From positions 682,001 to 746,000 of the forward strand of contig CALNZV010000020.1 of NCBI GenBank assembly GCA_942491115.1: a stretch of DNA of 64,000 nucleotides, written 5' to 3'. The stretch comes from CALNZV01 sp942491115. GTDB taxonomy: Bacteria > Desulfobacterota > Desulfobacteria > Desulfobacterales > UBA5852. The notes below the pieces were generated by a model. It searched no databases, was not told the DNA's origin, and saw nothing but the letters and a program-made list of their open reading frames with translations. Of this stretch, positions 43,265-52,110 are shown piece after piece; position 1 is the first letter of the stretch; every line of letters starts with the position of its first letter. Position numbers and translations under genes: made by a program.

Positions 43265-44395
43265 TTAAAGGGTAATCACCAGGTTGTCCCGGTGCACCAC
43301 CTCGTCGTAGGGTTTTTGTCCGAGACAGTCGGCGATCTGGTTGCTTTTTTTACCCATGATATGGCGGATGTCGGCGGCGCTGTAGTTGACAAGGCCGCTG
43401 CCGATGACATCCCGACGATTGTTTTGAAATTGGACCGGATCGCCGATGCGAAAATCCCCCTCCACCGCCGTAATGCCGCTTGGCAAAAGGCTTTTACCGT
43501 TTTGCTGGATGGCCCGGGCGGCACCATCGTCGATCCTGAGCGTTCCTTTGGGCTTCGTGGTAAAACCGATCCAGCACTTTCGGCTCGAAAGCCGTCTGGC
43601 TTTCGGGACAAAAAAAGTGCCTCGGGGCTCACCGGCAAAGAGCTGGTCCAGGATTCCCTCCTGGTGCCCTTTGGCGATGATCATGGGAAGCCCCGCCTCG
43701 GTGACCTTTCGGGCAGCGCGTATTTTGCTCAACATACCGCCCGTGCCCAGTGCCCCGGGAATGCCGCTGGCCAATCTCTCGATGTTCTTCCCGATGGTAT
43801 GGACGAGGCCAATGAGATCGGCATCGGGAAACTGCCGGGGATCCTTGGTGTATAGGCCGTCGATATCCGTCAAGTTGATCAGTGCGTCGGCGTCCATCAA
43901 CAGGGCGATCACTGCGGAGAGGTTGTCGTTGTCGCCAAACTGGATCTCTTCAACCATCACCGTATCGTTTTCATTGATGATGGGGACCACCTCCCACGAC
44001 AACAGGGTGTTCAAGGCATTGCGGGCATTGAGGTAGCGCTTTCGGCTGTTCATGTCCTCGGCGGTGAGAAGCAGTTGGGCGACCTGTCGACCGTACCCGG
44101 CGAAGGCCTTCTCATATTCCCGGATCAGCCCCGCTTGTCCGACCGCTGACACGGCCTGCCGCGCCGGGGTGTATTCCGGTCGCTCACGAAGGCTTAATTT
44201 TCCAAGACCTGCGGCCATGGCGCCCGAGGAAACGAGGATAACGCTTCGTCCGCTTTCCATCAGCCGGCAGACCTGAGCGCTGATCGAGCGGATGGCGTCG
44301 AGATTCAGGCCGTTGTCCCGGGTAAGCACGTTGCTGCCGATTTTGACCACGACCCGCTTGGCAGCACTGAGGAGGGCGATGCGATCAGTGTCCAT
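43265..44395 (-). CDS. proB: Glutamate 5-kinase
   Basis: ProB phosphorylates glutamate in the first step of proline synthesis and is feedback-inhibited by proline. The 376-residue protein has the amino-acid-kinase domain (RVVVKIGSNVLT, VSSGAMAAGLGKL, INENDTVMVEEIQFGDNDNL) and a C-terminal PUA domain from about residue 285. Its ATG overlaps the obgE stop by 11 bases. proA is not in the window. Confidence 0.95.
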   Translation of the reverse strand: MDTDRIALLSAAKRVVVKIGSNVLTRDNGLNLDAIRSISAQVCRLMESGRSVILVSSGAMAAGLGKLSLRERPEYTPARQAVSAVGQAGLIREYEKAFAGYGRQVAQLLLTAEDMNSRKRYLNARNALNTLLSWEVVPIINENDTVMVEEIQFGDNDNLSAVIALLMDADALINLTDIDGLYTKDPRQFPDADLIGLVHTIGKNIERLASGIPGALGTGGMLSKIRAARKVTEAGLPMIIAKGHQEGILDQLFAGEPRGTFFVPKARRLSSRKCWIGFTTKPKGTLRIDDGAARAIQQNGKSLLPSGITAVEGDFRIGDPVQFQNNRRDVIGSGLVNYSAADIRHIMGKKSNQIADCLGQKPYDEVVHRDNLVITL

Positions 44396-45386
44396 CCGTG
44401 GATTCCAGAAGAGAGATCAGTTTGCCGATCAAGCGGTTCACCCCGCTTCCGGTGGCGGCAGATATTCTCAGGGGTTCAGTGGTTGAGGCGGTCGAAAAGA
44501 GGCGGCATTTTTCGTCCGTGTCCGATAGATCTGTTTTATTGAGTACCACGACCTGAGGTTTATTGGCAAGACCACGGCTGTAAAGGGATAGTTCCCTATT
44601 CACTGTCTCGTAGGCACTCAGAGGACCTGCAGCGTCGATTTGCGACGCATCGATCAGGTGGACGAGCGCCCGTGTGCGCTCCACGTGACGAAGAAACCGC
44701 GTCCCCAGGCCAACGCCTTTGTGAGCGCCCTCGATGAGTCCAGGGATATCAGCCACCACAAAGGGTTCGGAATGGTCCGGTGTCACCACGCCAAGATTGG
44801 GACTAAGGGTGGTGAACGGATAATCGGCAATCTTTGGCCGCGAGGAGGACATTCGGCTGATCAGGGTGGATTTTCCGGCGTTAGGTAGACCGATGATGCC
44901 GATATCGGCGATCAGCTTCAATTCTAGCCGAAGCGTTCGGATTTCTCCAGCCTCGCCCGGTTTGGCGTATCGAGGGGTTCGATTGATGGAGGACTTGAAA
45001 CGGATATTGCCGGCGCCGCCCCTGCCGCCTCGGGCTGCCACAAATGTCTGGCCGGCTTCATCGAGATCCACCAGCAGTTCTCCGGTATCGGCGTCCGACA
45101 CCAGGGTGCCCGGGGGCACATCGATCTGAATGGGCTCTCCGCCCTTTCCGGTCTTTTGTCGGCCCTGTCCGTGACCGCCGCTGGGGGCCTTGAACTGGTG
45201 TTTGAAATGAAAATGATGGAGGGTACGCTTTCTCAGCGTAGCGACGAGCACGATGTCGCCGCCTTTTCCTCCATCACCGCCGTCCGGCCCGCCCTTGGGG
45301 ACAAATTTTTCACGTCTGAAACTGACGCAACCGTTTCCCCCGTTTCCGGCCTGGACGGTGATCGTCGCTTCGTCTATGAATTTCAC
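44385..45386 (-). CDS. obgE: GTPase Obg/CgtA
   Basis: Obg is an essential GTPase for large-subunit assembly and stress response. The 333-residue protein has the glycine-rich Obg fold (MKFIDEATITVQAGNGGNGC, KGGPDGGDGGKGGDIV) and the G domain with GLPNAGKSTLIS, DYPFTTLSPNLGVV, DIPGLIEGAHKGVGLG and NKTD. There is no long C-terminal extension. It follows rpmA with a four-base overlap, the usual rplU-rpmA-obg order. Confidence 0.96.
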   Translation of the reverse strand: MKFIDEATITVQAGNGGNGCVSFRREKFVPKGGPDGGDGGKGGDIVLVATLRKRTLHHFHFKHQFKAPSGGHGQGRQKTGKGGEPIQIDVPPGTLVSDADTGELLVDLDEAGQTFVAARGGRGGAGNIRFKSSINRTPRYAKPGEAGEIRTLRLELKLIADIGIIGLPNAGKSTLISRMSSSRPKIADYPFTTLSPNLGVVTPDHSEPFVVADIPGLIEGAHKGVGLGTRFLRHVERTRALVHLIDASQIDAAGPLSAYETVNRELSLYSRGLANKPQVVVLNKTDLSDTDEKCRLFSTASTTEPLRISAATGSGVNRLIGKLISLLESTDGH

Positions 45387-45637
45387 TCGGGATAGACGCT
45401 GGCCTTCTTGCGGGAGCGGCCCTGGCGCTCATAGGCGACAATGCCGTCGATCTTCGCATAGAGGGTATAGTCTTTACCCAGCCCGACGTTGGCGCCCGGG
45501 TGGATCTTTGTACCCAACTGCCTGACGAGAATGCTTCCGGCAGTTACCTTTTCCCCGCCGTAGCGCTTGACGCCACGACGCTGGCCGTTGCTGTCGCGGC
45601 CGTTCTTTGAACTGCCGCCTGCCTTTTTATGTGCCAT
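45383..45637 (-). CDS. rpmA: 50S ribosomal protein L27
   Basis: The 84-residue protein starts MAHKKAGGSSKNGRDSNGQR and contains RQLGTKIHPGANVGLGKDYT, the conserved L27 core. The N-terminus reaches the peptidyl-transferase centre. It has the short form without the Firmicutes leader peptide. It lies 34 bases after rplU. Confidence 0.97.
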   Translation of the reverse strand: MAHKKAGGSSKNGRDSNGQRRGVKRYGGEKVTAGSILVRQLGTKIHPGANVGLGKDYTLYAKIDGIVAYERQGRSRKKASVYPE

Positions 45638-45671
45638 GATGGATTCTCCCTAATCCGTCATCAGATTGCCA

Positions 45672-45983
45672 CTACTTCAGGATGCTGTCGATTCGGATGG
45701 CTGTGAAGGGCTGGCGATGCCCCTGTTTGCGGCGATACCGCTTTCGACGCTTGTATTTGAACACAAGAATTTTCTTGGCCTTGTCCTGGGCGACGATTTC
45801 GGCCTTGACCGCCGCACTCTCCAGAAAGGGGGTGCCCACATCCACCGATTCTCCATCGGTGAGCAGCAAGACTTGGTCGATGGTAATTTCGGAACCGACG
45901 TCCCCGGGAAGTTTTTCAACCCTGAGAACGTCCCCTTCCTGAACCTTGTACTGCTTCCCGCCGGTTTTGACCACTGCATACAT
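45672..45983 (-). CDS. rplU: 50S ribosomal protein L21
   Basis: The 103-residue protein begins MYAVVKTGGKQYKVQEGDVL and ends with the basic KYKRRKRYRRKQGHRQPFT segment that binds 23S rRNA. AAGGAGG lies ten bases before the ATG at 45983, ruling out an ATG seven codons earlier. It is the first gene of the operon that runs to the HSDR_N gene, driven by the promoter at 46035-46063. Confidence 0.97.
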   Translation of the reverse strand: MYAVVKTGGKQYKVQEGDVLRVEKLPGDVGSEITIDQVLLLTDGESVDVGTPFLESAAVKAEIVAQDKAKKILVFKYKRRKRYRRKQGHRQPFTAIRIDSILK

Positions 45984-46034
45984 GATGGGTGCCTCCTTAA
46001 ACAAATCCGCTAGGCTATGTATCTAAAAGCAGGT

Positions 46035-46063
46035 ACTATGTCCTCGACACTTCATTTTGTCAA
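46035..46063 (-). promoter_or_regulatory. Promoter of the rplU operon
   Basis: On the minus strand a perfect TTGACA (46063-46058) and CATAGT (46040-46035) are 17 bases apart, giving a leader of about 45 bases before rplU. Confidence 0.65.
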
Positions 46064-46096
46064 GAGTATTTTACCGTACCCAAACGGGTAATAAAA

Positions 46097-46120
46097 AAGC
46101 TCCCCGTCGACGGGGAGCTT
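46097..46120 (-). terminator. Intrinsic terminator of the dsr operon
   Basis: AAGCTCCCCGTC and GACGGGGAGCTT form a perfect 24-base palindrome. On the minus strand it lies 28 bases after the dsrP stop and its last bases merge into TTTTTTAT. It separates the dsr operon from the rplU promoter. Confidence 0.85.
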
Positions 46121-46148
46121 CCAATTTCAGGGAAAAAGCCCTCGAACC

Positions 46149-47306
46149 TTAGGCCTGGGCCTCCTCCTTCACCCCGATAACGATCTTGTAGAATAGGGTC
46201 AAGACCAGGGCCCCGATCGCATAGACCCCTATGGTGATCACCACCTCCGGAAAGCTGGGGAAATATTCATTGACCTCGTGAAGGGGGTTGGGGACAAAGC
46301 CCGCTGAGATCAGCCCGAGCCCTTTGTCTATCCATGTCCCGATAAACAGCATGGCGCAGGCGATCGCCAAGACGCCCTCATTCCGGCGGCAGGCAGGAAT
46401 GATCAGCATCACCATGGCCACCACCATAAGAATCATCGACGACCACATCCATGGCACCAGAATACCGTGGCCGTGAAGACCGGCGAACAGATACTCGATA
46501 TGGGTCATATGCTCGGGAATCTGGCTGTAGAAGGCCACAAAGATTTCGCAGCCGAAGAAGAAGAGGTTGGCGATAATGGCATAGGTGACGATCTTGGCCA
46601 GGGATTGGATCTGCTCCCGGCCGGGATCGAAATTGGAGACCCGCCTGACGAGAAGGCATAAAAGGATCAGAAGGCTCGGTCCGGCGGCGAAGGCCGATGC
46701 CAGAAACCGCGGGGCCAGGATGGCCGTCAACCAGAAACCCCGACCGGGCAGACCGCAATAGAGAAATGCTGTCACCGTGTGGATACTGATGGCCCAGGGG
46801 ATCGACAGATAGATCAGGGGTTTGACCCACTGGGGATAACGAGTGCCGTTTCTCTCGGCCTGAAGCACATTCCAGCCGACGACCAGATTTAAGAACAGGT
46901 AACCGTTGAGCACGACCGTGTCCCAAAACAGCACCGATCCGGGGGTGGGGTGAAGCCATACGTTGAGGATTCGATACGGCTGCCCCAGATCGACCACGAC
47001 ACTCAGGAGACACACCACCAGAGCCGCAATGGCCAAGAACTCGCCCAAAACCGTGATGCGACCGAACGCTTTGTAATCATGGAGGTAGTAGGGCAGAACC
47101 ACCATGACGCCCCCGGCTGCCACCCCGACCATGTAAGTCAGCTGAGCAATGTAAAAGCCCCAGGACACGTCCCGGCTGAGCCCCGTGATACCGAGACCGA
47201 CCTTGAGCTGCCAGAGGTAGACGCCGAATCCGATGCCGATCAGACCCAGAAGGGCCACGATCCATGCATAATAGCCTTTGTTTCCTTTAACCGCGTATTC
47301 AAGCAT
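46149..47306 (-). CDS. dsrP: DsrP, NrfD-family membrane subunit of the Dsr complex
   Basis: DsrP is the second quinone-interacting membrane subunit of DsrMKJOP. The 385-residue protein has about ten membrane segments and NrfD/PsrC features (GLIGIGFGVYLWQLKVGLGI, GYLFLNLVVGWNV, PWAISIHTVTAFLYCGLPGR). It works with the ferredoxin subunit DsrO and cytochrome DsrJ on the periplasmic side. Nine bases separate it from dsrO and it is the last gene before a strong terminator. Confidence 0.95.
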   Translation of the reverse strand: MLEYAVKGNKGYYAWIVALLGLIGIGFGVYLWQLKVGLGITGLSRDVSWGFYIAQLTYMVGVAAGGVMVVLPYYLHDYKAFGRITVLGEFLAIAALVVCLLSVVVDLGQPYRILNVWLHPTPGSVLFWDTVVLNGYLFLNLVVGWNVLQAERNGTRYPQWVKPLIYLSIPWAISIHTVTAFLYCGLPGRGFWLTAILAPRFLASAFAAGPSLLILLCLLVRRVSNFDPGREQIQSLAKIVTYAIIANLFFFGCEIFVAFYSQIPEHMTHIEYLFAGLHGHGILVPWMWSSMILMVVAMVMLIIPACRRNEGVLAIACAMLFIGTWIDKGLGLISAGFVPNPLHEVNEYFPSFPEVVITIGVYAIGALVLTLFYKIVIGVKEEAQA

Positions 47307-47314
47307 GGGTCACC

Positions 47315-48112
47315 TCATATGATGTAGTAGACCGCTGGCCCCGTACCCAGGGACACCTTGCGGCGGATCGTAAAATGGGTTCTCAGCACTTCCCTGATTT
47401 CTGATTCGGGGTCTTCGAGGTCTCCGAAAACCAACGCACCGTTGGAGGCCTCGACGCAGGCGGGCATCTGGCCCACAGCCAGCCGTTCAGCGCAAAAGTT
47501 GCATTTTTCGACGACGCCCATGGCCCGGGTCGGAAACTTGAGGTTGGTTTCCTTGATAAAGGGTCGTGGATCCCGGTAGTTGAAACTCCGGGCCCCATAG
47601 GGGCAGGCCGCCATGCAAAACCGGCACCCGATGCATCGGTGGAAATCCATGAAGACGATGCCGTCGTCACGCTTCCACGTGGCCTTGGTCGGGCAGGCCC
47701 TGACACAGGGAGGATTTTCGCAGTGGTTGCACAGCACGGTAAATGGCCGGTGCTCGACCTTCTCGGCCATGTATTTCGCTTCGGTGGTGGGAAACGCGTT
47801 GTGAAAATGGGTTTCCCAGATCCACTTGATCTCGTGACGGTTGTGGCCCACCAGGTCGGGATCGATAAACGGGACGTTGTGGATCTTGTGGCACGCCTCG
47901 ATAAGGGGCTCGACGTCTTCCTTGTGGGTCAGCTTTCGGGTGTCGATGACCATTCCCCATTGCTTGGCCTTGAGGACATCTTCACCTTTCTTGGTGAAGG
48001 GTTCGGCACCGTGCCCCCCGCTGACGGCCATCACGTCCAGGGCCGGTTTGGCTCCCAACCCGACAGCGGCGACACCAGCGACTTTCAGGAAATGTCTTCT
48101 GCTCTTTTCCAT
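47315..48112 (-). CDS. dsrO: DsrO, periplasmic ferredoxin-like subunit
   Basis: The 265-residue protein has a Tat signal (SRRHFLKVAGVAAVG) and cysteine clusters for several [4Fe-4S] centres: CNHCENPPCVRACP, CIGCRFCMAACPYG and CNFCAERLAVGQMPAC. DsrO carries electrons between DsrP and DsrJ in the periplasm. The ATG at 48112 overlaps the dsrJ stop by one base (TAATG); the frame is open 11 codons further without the Tat signal at the end. Confidence 0.95.
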   Translation of the reverse strand: MEKSRRHFLKVAGVAAVGLGAKPALDVMAVSGGHGAEPFTKKGEDVLKAKQWGMVIDTRKLTHKEDVEPLIEACHKIHNVPFIDPDLVGHNRHEIKWIWETHFHNAFPTTEAKYMAEKVEHRPFTVLCNHCENPPCVRACPTKATWKRDDGIVFMDFHRCIGCRFCMAACPYGARSFNYRDPRPFIKETNLKFPTRAMGVVEKCNFCAERLAVGQMPACVEASNGALVFGDLEDPESEIREVLRTHFTIRRKVSLGTGPAVYYII

Positions 48113-48501
48113 TATTTCGCCTCCTTCGGGTTGTCGATATGGCAATCCCAGCAGTATGGACTTACAGACGCATAGTCGTGGCAGCGGTCACAGAACTCCG
48201 TCTTATTGGAATGGCAGTCCAGACAGGTGTTGGACAGGCTCATGTTGAATTCCTTGCCATCCTCGTTGACGTAGATCCGCTGGTTTTTCCTGACCACGGT
48301 ATCCCGCCAATGGTCCAGCAGCAACGGATGATTGGCAGACATCCATTGGGTGTCCCTCACGCAGACCTTTGCCTCCTTGGCCTTGGGAGTCAGCACCACC
48401 TCGGGGGCCTTTCCCGCTTTTCCCATGCTGTACCAGAACGGGAACGTGAATATGATCAGAAAGATAACGATCCCAATAAGAATCTTTCCCTTATCATTCA
48501 T
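48112..48501 (-). CDS. dsrJ: DsrJ, triheme cytochrome c subunit
   Basis: The 129-residue protein has an uncleaved N-terminal anchor (about 8-26) and three CxxCH haem sites (93-97, 104-108, 117-121). C47 in EAKVCVRDTQWM corresponds to the unusual cysteine that ligates one haem in DsrJ. It lies on the periplasmic side. The ATG overlaps the dsrK stop by eight bases. Confidence 0.95.
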   Translation of the reverse strand: MNDKGKILIGIVIFLIIFTFPFWYSMGKAGKAPEVVLTPKAKEAKVCVRDTQWMSANHPLLLDHWRDTVVRKNQRIYVNEDGKEFNMSLSNTCLDCHSNKTEFCDRCHDYASVSPYCWDCHIDNPKEAK

Positions 48502-50128
48502 CAGCCTCTTCCTCCATTCCCGGGAGCGGTTCTCCGCGCAGATCGGTGGTTCTCTCTTGCTCGCCCGGCAGGATCAATGCGTTTCCGACCAGTTCGTGAA
48601 CACCGGTCACATCGACCTCAGGAACCCAGTAGGACATGAGATCCGGCAATACCGCCCGGTCGATGGCGCAGACGCAGGCGAGCATGTTGACCCCATGCTT
48701 CTCGTGAACGTGCTTGACGGCGTTTGCCCGAGGGAGGCCGCCGGTCATCCGCAGCTCCATGTCTTCACCGGCATTCAAACCGGCCCCGCTGCCGCAGCAA
48801 AATGTGTTTTCCCGGATGGTATTGGCGGGCATATCGTAGAAGTGGTTGCAGGTATTCTGAATGACATACCTCGGCTCGTCCAACAGCCCCATGCCCCGGG
48901 AGGGATTGCAGGAATCGTGGAAGGTCAGCTTGAGATTGTCGTTCCTGCTCTTGTCCAGTTCGAGCTTGCCGTGCTTGATCAGATCGGCGGTAAATTCGGT
49001 GATATGGATCATCTTGGTCCCGGCGGCATTGTCGAATCGGGTGCCGGTGATGGGGTTGACAGGCACTTCGAGAAAATCCGCAGGGCCGTTCATGGTGTCC
49101 ATGTACTGGTGAATGACCCGCCACATGTGGCCGCACTCACCGCCGATGATCCATTTGACCCCCAGGCGCTTGGCCTCGGCGTACATTTTCGAATTCAGCC
49201 GTTTCATGGTTTCGTGGGAGGTGAAAAAACCGAAGTTGCCGCCCTCCGAAGCGTAGGTGGACCAAGTGACATCCAGTCCGTACTTTTCCTTCAGGTAGTG
49301 GAACAGCATCAGATATCCCATGGCCGAGTAAGTGCCCGGGTCCGCAAACACATCCCCGGAGGGGGTGATGAAGAGAATGTCCGCCCCCTTTTTGGCGTAC
49401 TGGGGTTCACACCGGACTCCGGTGATCTCCTCGATGTCGTCCACGAAGAAATCCAGCATGTCCTTGAAGGCATGGGGCTGAATGCCGAGATGGTTGCCCG
49501 TTCGGTAACAGTTGGCCACCGGGGTTGCGATCCAGTCGATGTTGAGCCCCAAGAGGTTGAGCAATTCCCGGCCCATGATGGTGATCTCGGCAGTGTCGAT
49601 GCCGTAGGGGCAGAAGAGTGAACATCGCCGGCATTCCGAGCATTGGAAAAAGTAGTACCACCACTCCTTTAGGACATCCATGGTGAGGGGCCGGGCGCCG
49701 GCAAGACGCTTGAAGATTTTTCCGGCCTTGGTAAAGTCGTTGCGGTACACGGAGCGTAGCAGCTCGGCCCTCAAAACGGGCATATTCTTCGGATCACCGG
49801 TGCCGATGAAATAATGGCACTTGTCGGAGCAGGCGCCACAACGCACACAGATATCCATGAACACCCTGAACGACCGGTATTTCTCGAGCCGCTCTTTGAT
49901 GCCGTTGTGGACAATCTCCTGCCAGTTGTCCGGCAGCTGCCAGTCGTCATCCATCGGATTCCATTCTCTGGCATTTGGAAGCCCGAGGGTCTCCACGCTT
50001 TTGGGGTTGGAGGCATAGCAGTACATGCCCTTGCGGATCTGGACGGGGGTATCCATCCAGTCCGTCGCCGTGACCGGCTCGTGGTCTATCCTGGCGAAGA
50101 GGTCGTCTGATGTCGGCAGATCACTCAT
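48494..50128 (-). CDS. dsrK: DsrK, HdrD-like catalytic Fe-S subunit
   Basis: The 544-residue cytoplasmic protein has two [4Fe-4S] motifs (CVRCGACSDKCHYF and CSECRRCSLFCPYG) and CCG-domain cysteines (HDSCNPSRGMG and TFCCGSGAGLNAG) that in HdrD bind the special catalytic cluster. DsrK is thought to reduce the DsrC trisulfide with menaquinol electrons from DsrM. It ends over dsrJ and starts six bases after dsrM. Confidence 0.95.
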   Translation of the reverse strand: MSDLPTSDDLFARIDHEPVTATDWMDTPVQIRKGMYCYASNPKSVETLGLPNAREWNPMDDDWQLPDNWQEIVHNGIKERLEKYRSFRVFMDICVRCGACSDKCHYFIGTGDPKNMPVLRAELLRSVYRNDFTKAGKIFKRLAGARPLTMDVLKEWWYYFFQCSECRRCSLFCPYGIDTAEITIMGRELLNLLGLNIDWIATPVANCYRTGNHLGIQPHAFKDMLDFFVDDIEEITGVRCEPQYAKKGADILFITPSGDVFADPGTYSAMGYLMLFHYLKEKYGLDVTWSTYASEGGNFGFFTSHETMKRLNSKMYAEAKRLGVKWIIGGECGHMWRVIHQYMDTMNGPADFLEVPVNPITGTRFDNAAGTKMIHITEFTADLIKHGKLELDKSRNDNLKLTFHDSCNPSRGMGLLDEPRYVIQNTCNHFYDMPANTIRENTFCCGSGAGLNAGEDMELRMTGGLPRANAVKHVHEKHGVNMLACVCAIDRAVLPDLMSYWVPEVDVTGVHELVGNALILPGEQERTTDLRGEPLPGMEEEADE

Positions 50129-50134
50129 TCCTTG

Positions 50135-51145
50135 CTACTCCTTTTTATCTACTGGCAGGCCAACTTCGATCATTTTTTCCCTGAAATCGTCTTCGTATTC
50201 CTGGTAAGTATGGACCTTTACCGGGTAATTCCATGGATTTACATGGCGAACCGCACGGGTGTTGTTTGGCATATTACGGGTGGGGCTCAGAAAGACCCCG
50301 CCCAAGTGCATCAGCTTGCTGAAGGGGAAATACATCAAGAGAACGCAAACAAAGAAGAGATGCACGTAGTAGATGCTGCCGATGGACTTCATGGTCTCCA
50401 TGGAGGCAAAATGAAAGGAAATCAGGCCATAGGTGAGTTCTTTGGCGGCCGTTACGTCGATCCGGATGACATACCGCATCAAGATGCCGGTAAAAGCGAT
50501 GCCGATGATGAGAAAGAGGGGAAAGTAATCGGATGCCAGGGAAATATACCGGACATTGGGGAGATAGATGCGCCGTGCGAAAAGGTAGAGCACCGCACCC
50601 AGCAGCACGAAACTCGACAAAGAGATCACCGGCTGTCCGATCTGAATAAACGTGTCCACTTTATGCAGGAGTTGGACCGCCATGGGCACCGGCTCGAGAA
50701 AGAACCTCAGATGCCTGACGATCACGACGAAAAACGCATAGTGAAATACCAAAGCGAACAGCCAGAGCCAGATTTCGATATCGTAGGCGATTCGGCCGCC
50801 GTCACTGAAGCGCATTCGGGTGTTGCGGAACAGAGACCGAAAGGTCACGATCTCAAAAAACATTCGAATGACCACGGCTGCGGACGAAAAGGGGCTGTCG
50901 ATGCTGTTGTGTTTGATCCAGGGCAGAGATTTTTGCTGCCCCGCCACAGTGGGTATCTGGAAGGGAACCGCAGACTTGGCCCAGTCCATCATTCGGTAGA
51001 TAAATCCACCAATGAACACCAGGATTGCCCCATAGGGAATGATCACCCCGAAAAGCACCTGGAGACTCAAGACCTCCGTGCCCACGTAGGCGAGCAGGAA
51101 AAGAACCAGCACGGCCAACAGGGAATAGAAATACTTGCCATTCAT
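50135..51145 (-). CDS. dsrM: DsrM, NarI/HdrE-like cytochrome b subunit
   Basis: The 336-residue protein has about six membrane segments (YFYSLLAVLVLFLLAYVGTE at the start; LWLFALVFHYAFFVVIVRHL) and histidines for two b haems, as in NarI-type quinol oxidases, plus a cytoplasmic tail that contacts DsrK. It is the first structural gene of the dsr operon and is preceded by a hairpin at 51182-51232. Confidence 0.95.
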   Translation of the reverse strand: MNGKYFYSLLAVLVLFLLAYVGTEVLSLQVLFGVIIPYGAILVFIGGFIYRMMDWAKSAVPFQIPTVAGQQKSLPWIKHNSIDSPFSSAAVVIRMFFEIVTFRSLFRNTRMRFSDGGRIAYDIEIWLWLFALVFHYAFFVVIVRHLRFFLEPVPMAVQLLHKVDTFIQIGQPVISLSSFVLLGAVLYLFARRIYLPNVRYISLASDYFPLFLIIGIAFTGILMRYVIRIDVTAAKELTYGLISFHFASMETMKSIGSIYYVHLFFVCVLLMYFPFSKLMHLGGVFLSPTRNMPNNTRAVRHVNPWNYPVKVHTYQEYEDDFREKMIEVGLPVDKKE

Positions 51146-51181
51146 TGACCTTTACCTCGCTTTCAGCTCCGCTGGGCGTTG

Positions 51182-51232
51182 CACCGGCCCGGCAGAACCC
51201 AAGCCCATCAGTCGTCGTTGATGGGGCCGGTG
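51182..51232 (-). promoter_or_regulatory. Hairpin in the leader of dsrM
   Basis: CACCGGC (51232-51226) pairs with GCCGGTG (51188-51182), and the adjoining CCCATCA (51225-51219) with TGATGGG (51210-51204), eight-base loop, 15-base bulge on one side. It lies 37 bases before dsrM between it and the regulator gene. No U-run follows, so RNA processing or stabilisation is likelier than termination. Confidence 0.45.
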
Positions 51233-51276
51233 TTGGATTCGCCCGGTGCCGGGGAGCCAACCGGAAAAAAGTTAAA

Positions 51277-51804
51277 CTACGTCTCGCCGGAACCCATGGT
51301 TTCATCCGGGTTCTCGGTAACCAATCCAGCCCTTGCAAAGGCCTTGTATATTTTACTCTGCTCTTCGTTTGCTTTGAGACGGTATATCTGCTCCCGGCAT
51401 CCGATGAAAACATCAAAGGCCGCCAGAAGGGCGCGATCGACCTTGGCATCAAATTCCGCCTTGGACGGTTCGTCCAGTTTGCTTCCAAACCGATTGCGGA
51501 CAAGGGTTTTGAGGGTCAGAACAAATGCAAGGGCTTGAGAAGGGGAAAACAGGGTTTGAACGGCACGAATACGAACCAGGGGATCCAGAATTTTTTTGAG
51601 GGCAGCAGGATCGGCGCTGCCTGCCAGTTCGTCATAGAGAGAACCGAGCGTTTGGCGGGCGGCAGCGCCGACCGGGTTGGCAAAGCTGTCCTGCTGGGAT
51701 GTAAGAAATCGGGCGGTGTCCGGGGGATAGGATTTGGCCAGGGATTCGAACCACTGGCCGACAATGGCGGTTTTGTGTTGTTCTAGCAGCTGTCTCAGCC
51801 TCAT
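51277..51804 (-). CDS. RsbRD-N-domain regulator upstream of dsrM
   Basis: The 175-residue all-helical protein has the RsbRD N-terminal domain pattern (LLEQHKTAIVGQWFESLAKSYPPDTARFLT, in pieces, and NPVGAAARQTLGSLYDEL; LVRIRAVQTLFSPSQALAFV). Such genes are regularly found just before dsrMKJOP in sulfate reducers and are thought to be regulatory. The ATG at 51804 is used; the open frame extends 51 codons further but the promoter lies there. It probably shares the dsr transcript. Confidence 0.85.
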   Translation of the reverse strand: MRLRQLLEQHKTAIVGQWFESLAKSYPPDTARFLTSQQDSFANPVGAAARQTLGSLYDELAGSADPAALKKILDPLVRIRAVQTLFSPSQALAFVLTLKTLVRNRFGSKLDEPSKAEFDAKVDRALLAAFDVFIGCREQIYRLKANEEQSKIYKAFARAGLVTENPDETMGSGET

Positions 51805-51927
51805 CGTTTGGGGCCGCCTTGGACGTCGTCGGGCCCGGTTGCCATCGCCGACTGACCCATCCTTCCAAATTTTATTAACAATATTAAGTTGTTGTGCATA
51901 ATATTCGTTTAGTGAATCGAAGGTATG

Positions 51928-51957
51928 CCTATAAAACAAAGTGGCATTTACTGTCAA
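51928..51957 (-). promoter_or_regulatory. Promoter of the rsbRD-dsrMKJOP operon
   Basis: On the minus strand a perfect TTGACA (51957-51952) and TATAGG (51933-51928) are 18 bases apart. The leader would be about 117 bases and contains an AT-rich imperfect dyad, AACAA-N7-TTGTT, at 51876-51892. The 306 bases at 51805-52110 contain no gene. Confidence 0.6.
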
Positions 51958-52110
51958 GGCAATTCCGATGACGGACCATGGGTTGGCGTTAGAGGCGCCA
52001 AAGGAGATCTGGATTTCCAGAACAAGGGGTCGCCCTGTCAGGGGGGTATGGGGGAGGACCCGGAGGGAGATCGTCTTGTCTGAGGCCTGGCACGGCCAAG
52101 CGGGGAAGCG

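Noticed and set aside
48332..51148. Long open frames antisense to dsrK and dsrM
   Set aside because: The dsr genes have full cysteine and haem-ligand patterns; the opposite frames have none and no ribosome-binding site.
52080..52105. TGGCACGG at the end of the NifU-like gene as a sigma-54 promoter
   Set aside because: No TTGCA element at the required distance, and position inside or against coding sequence.
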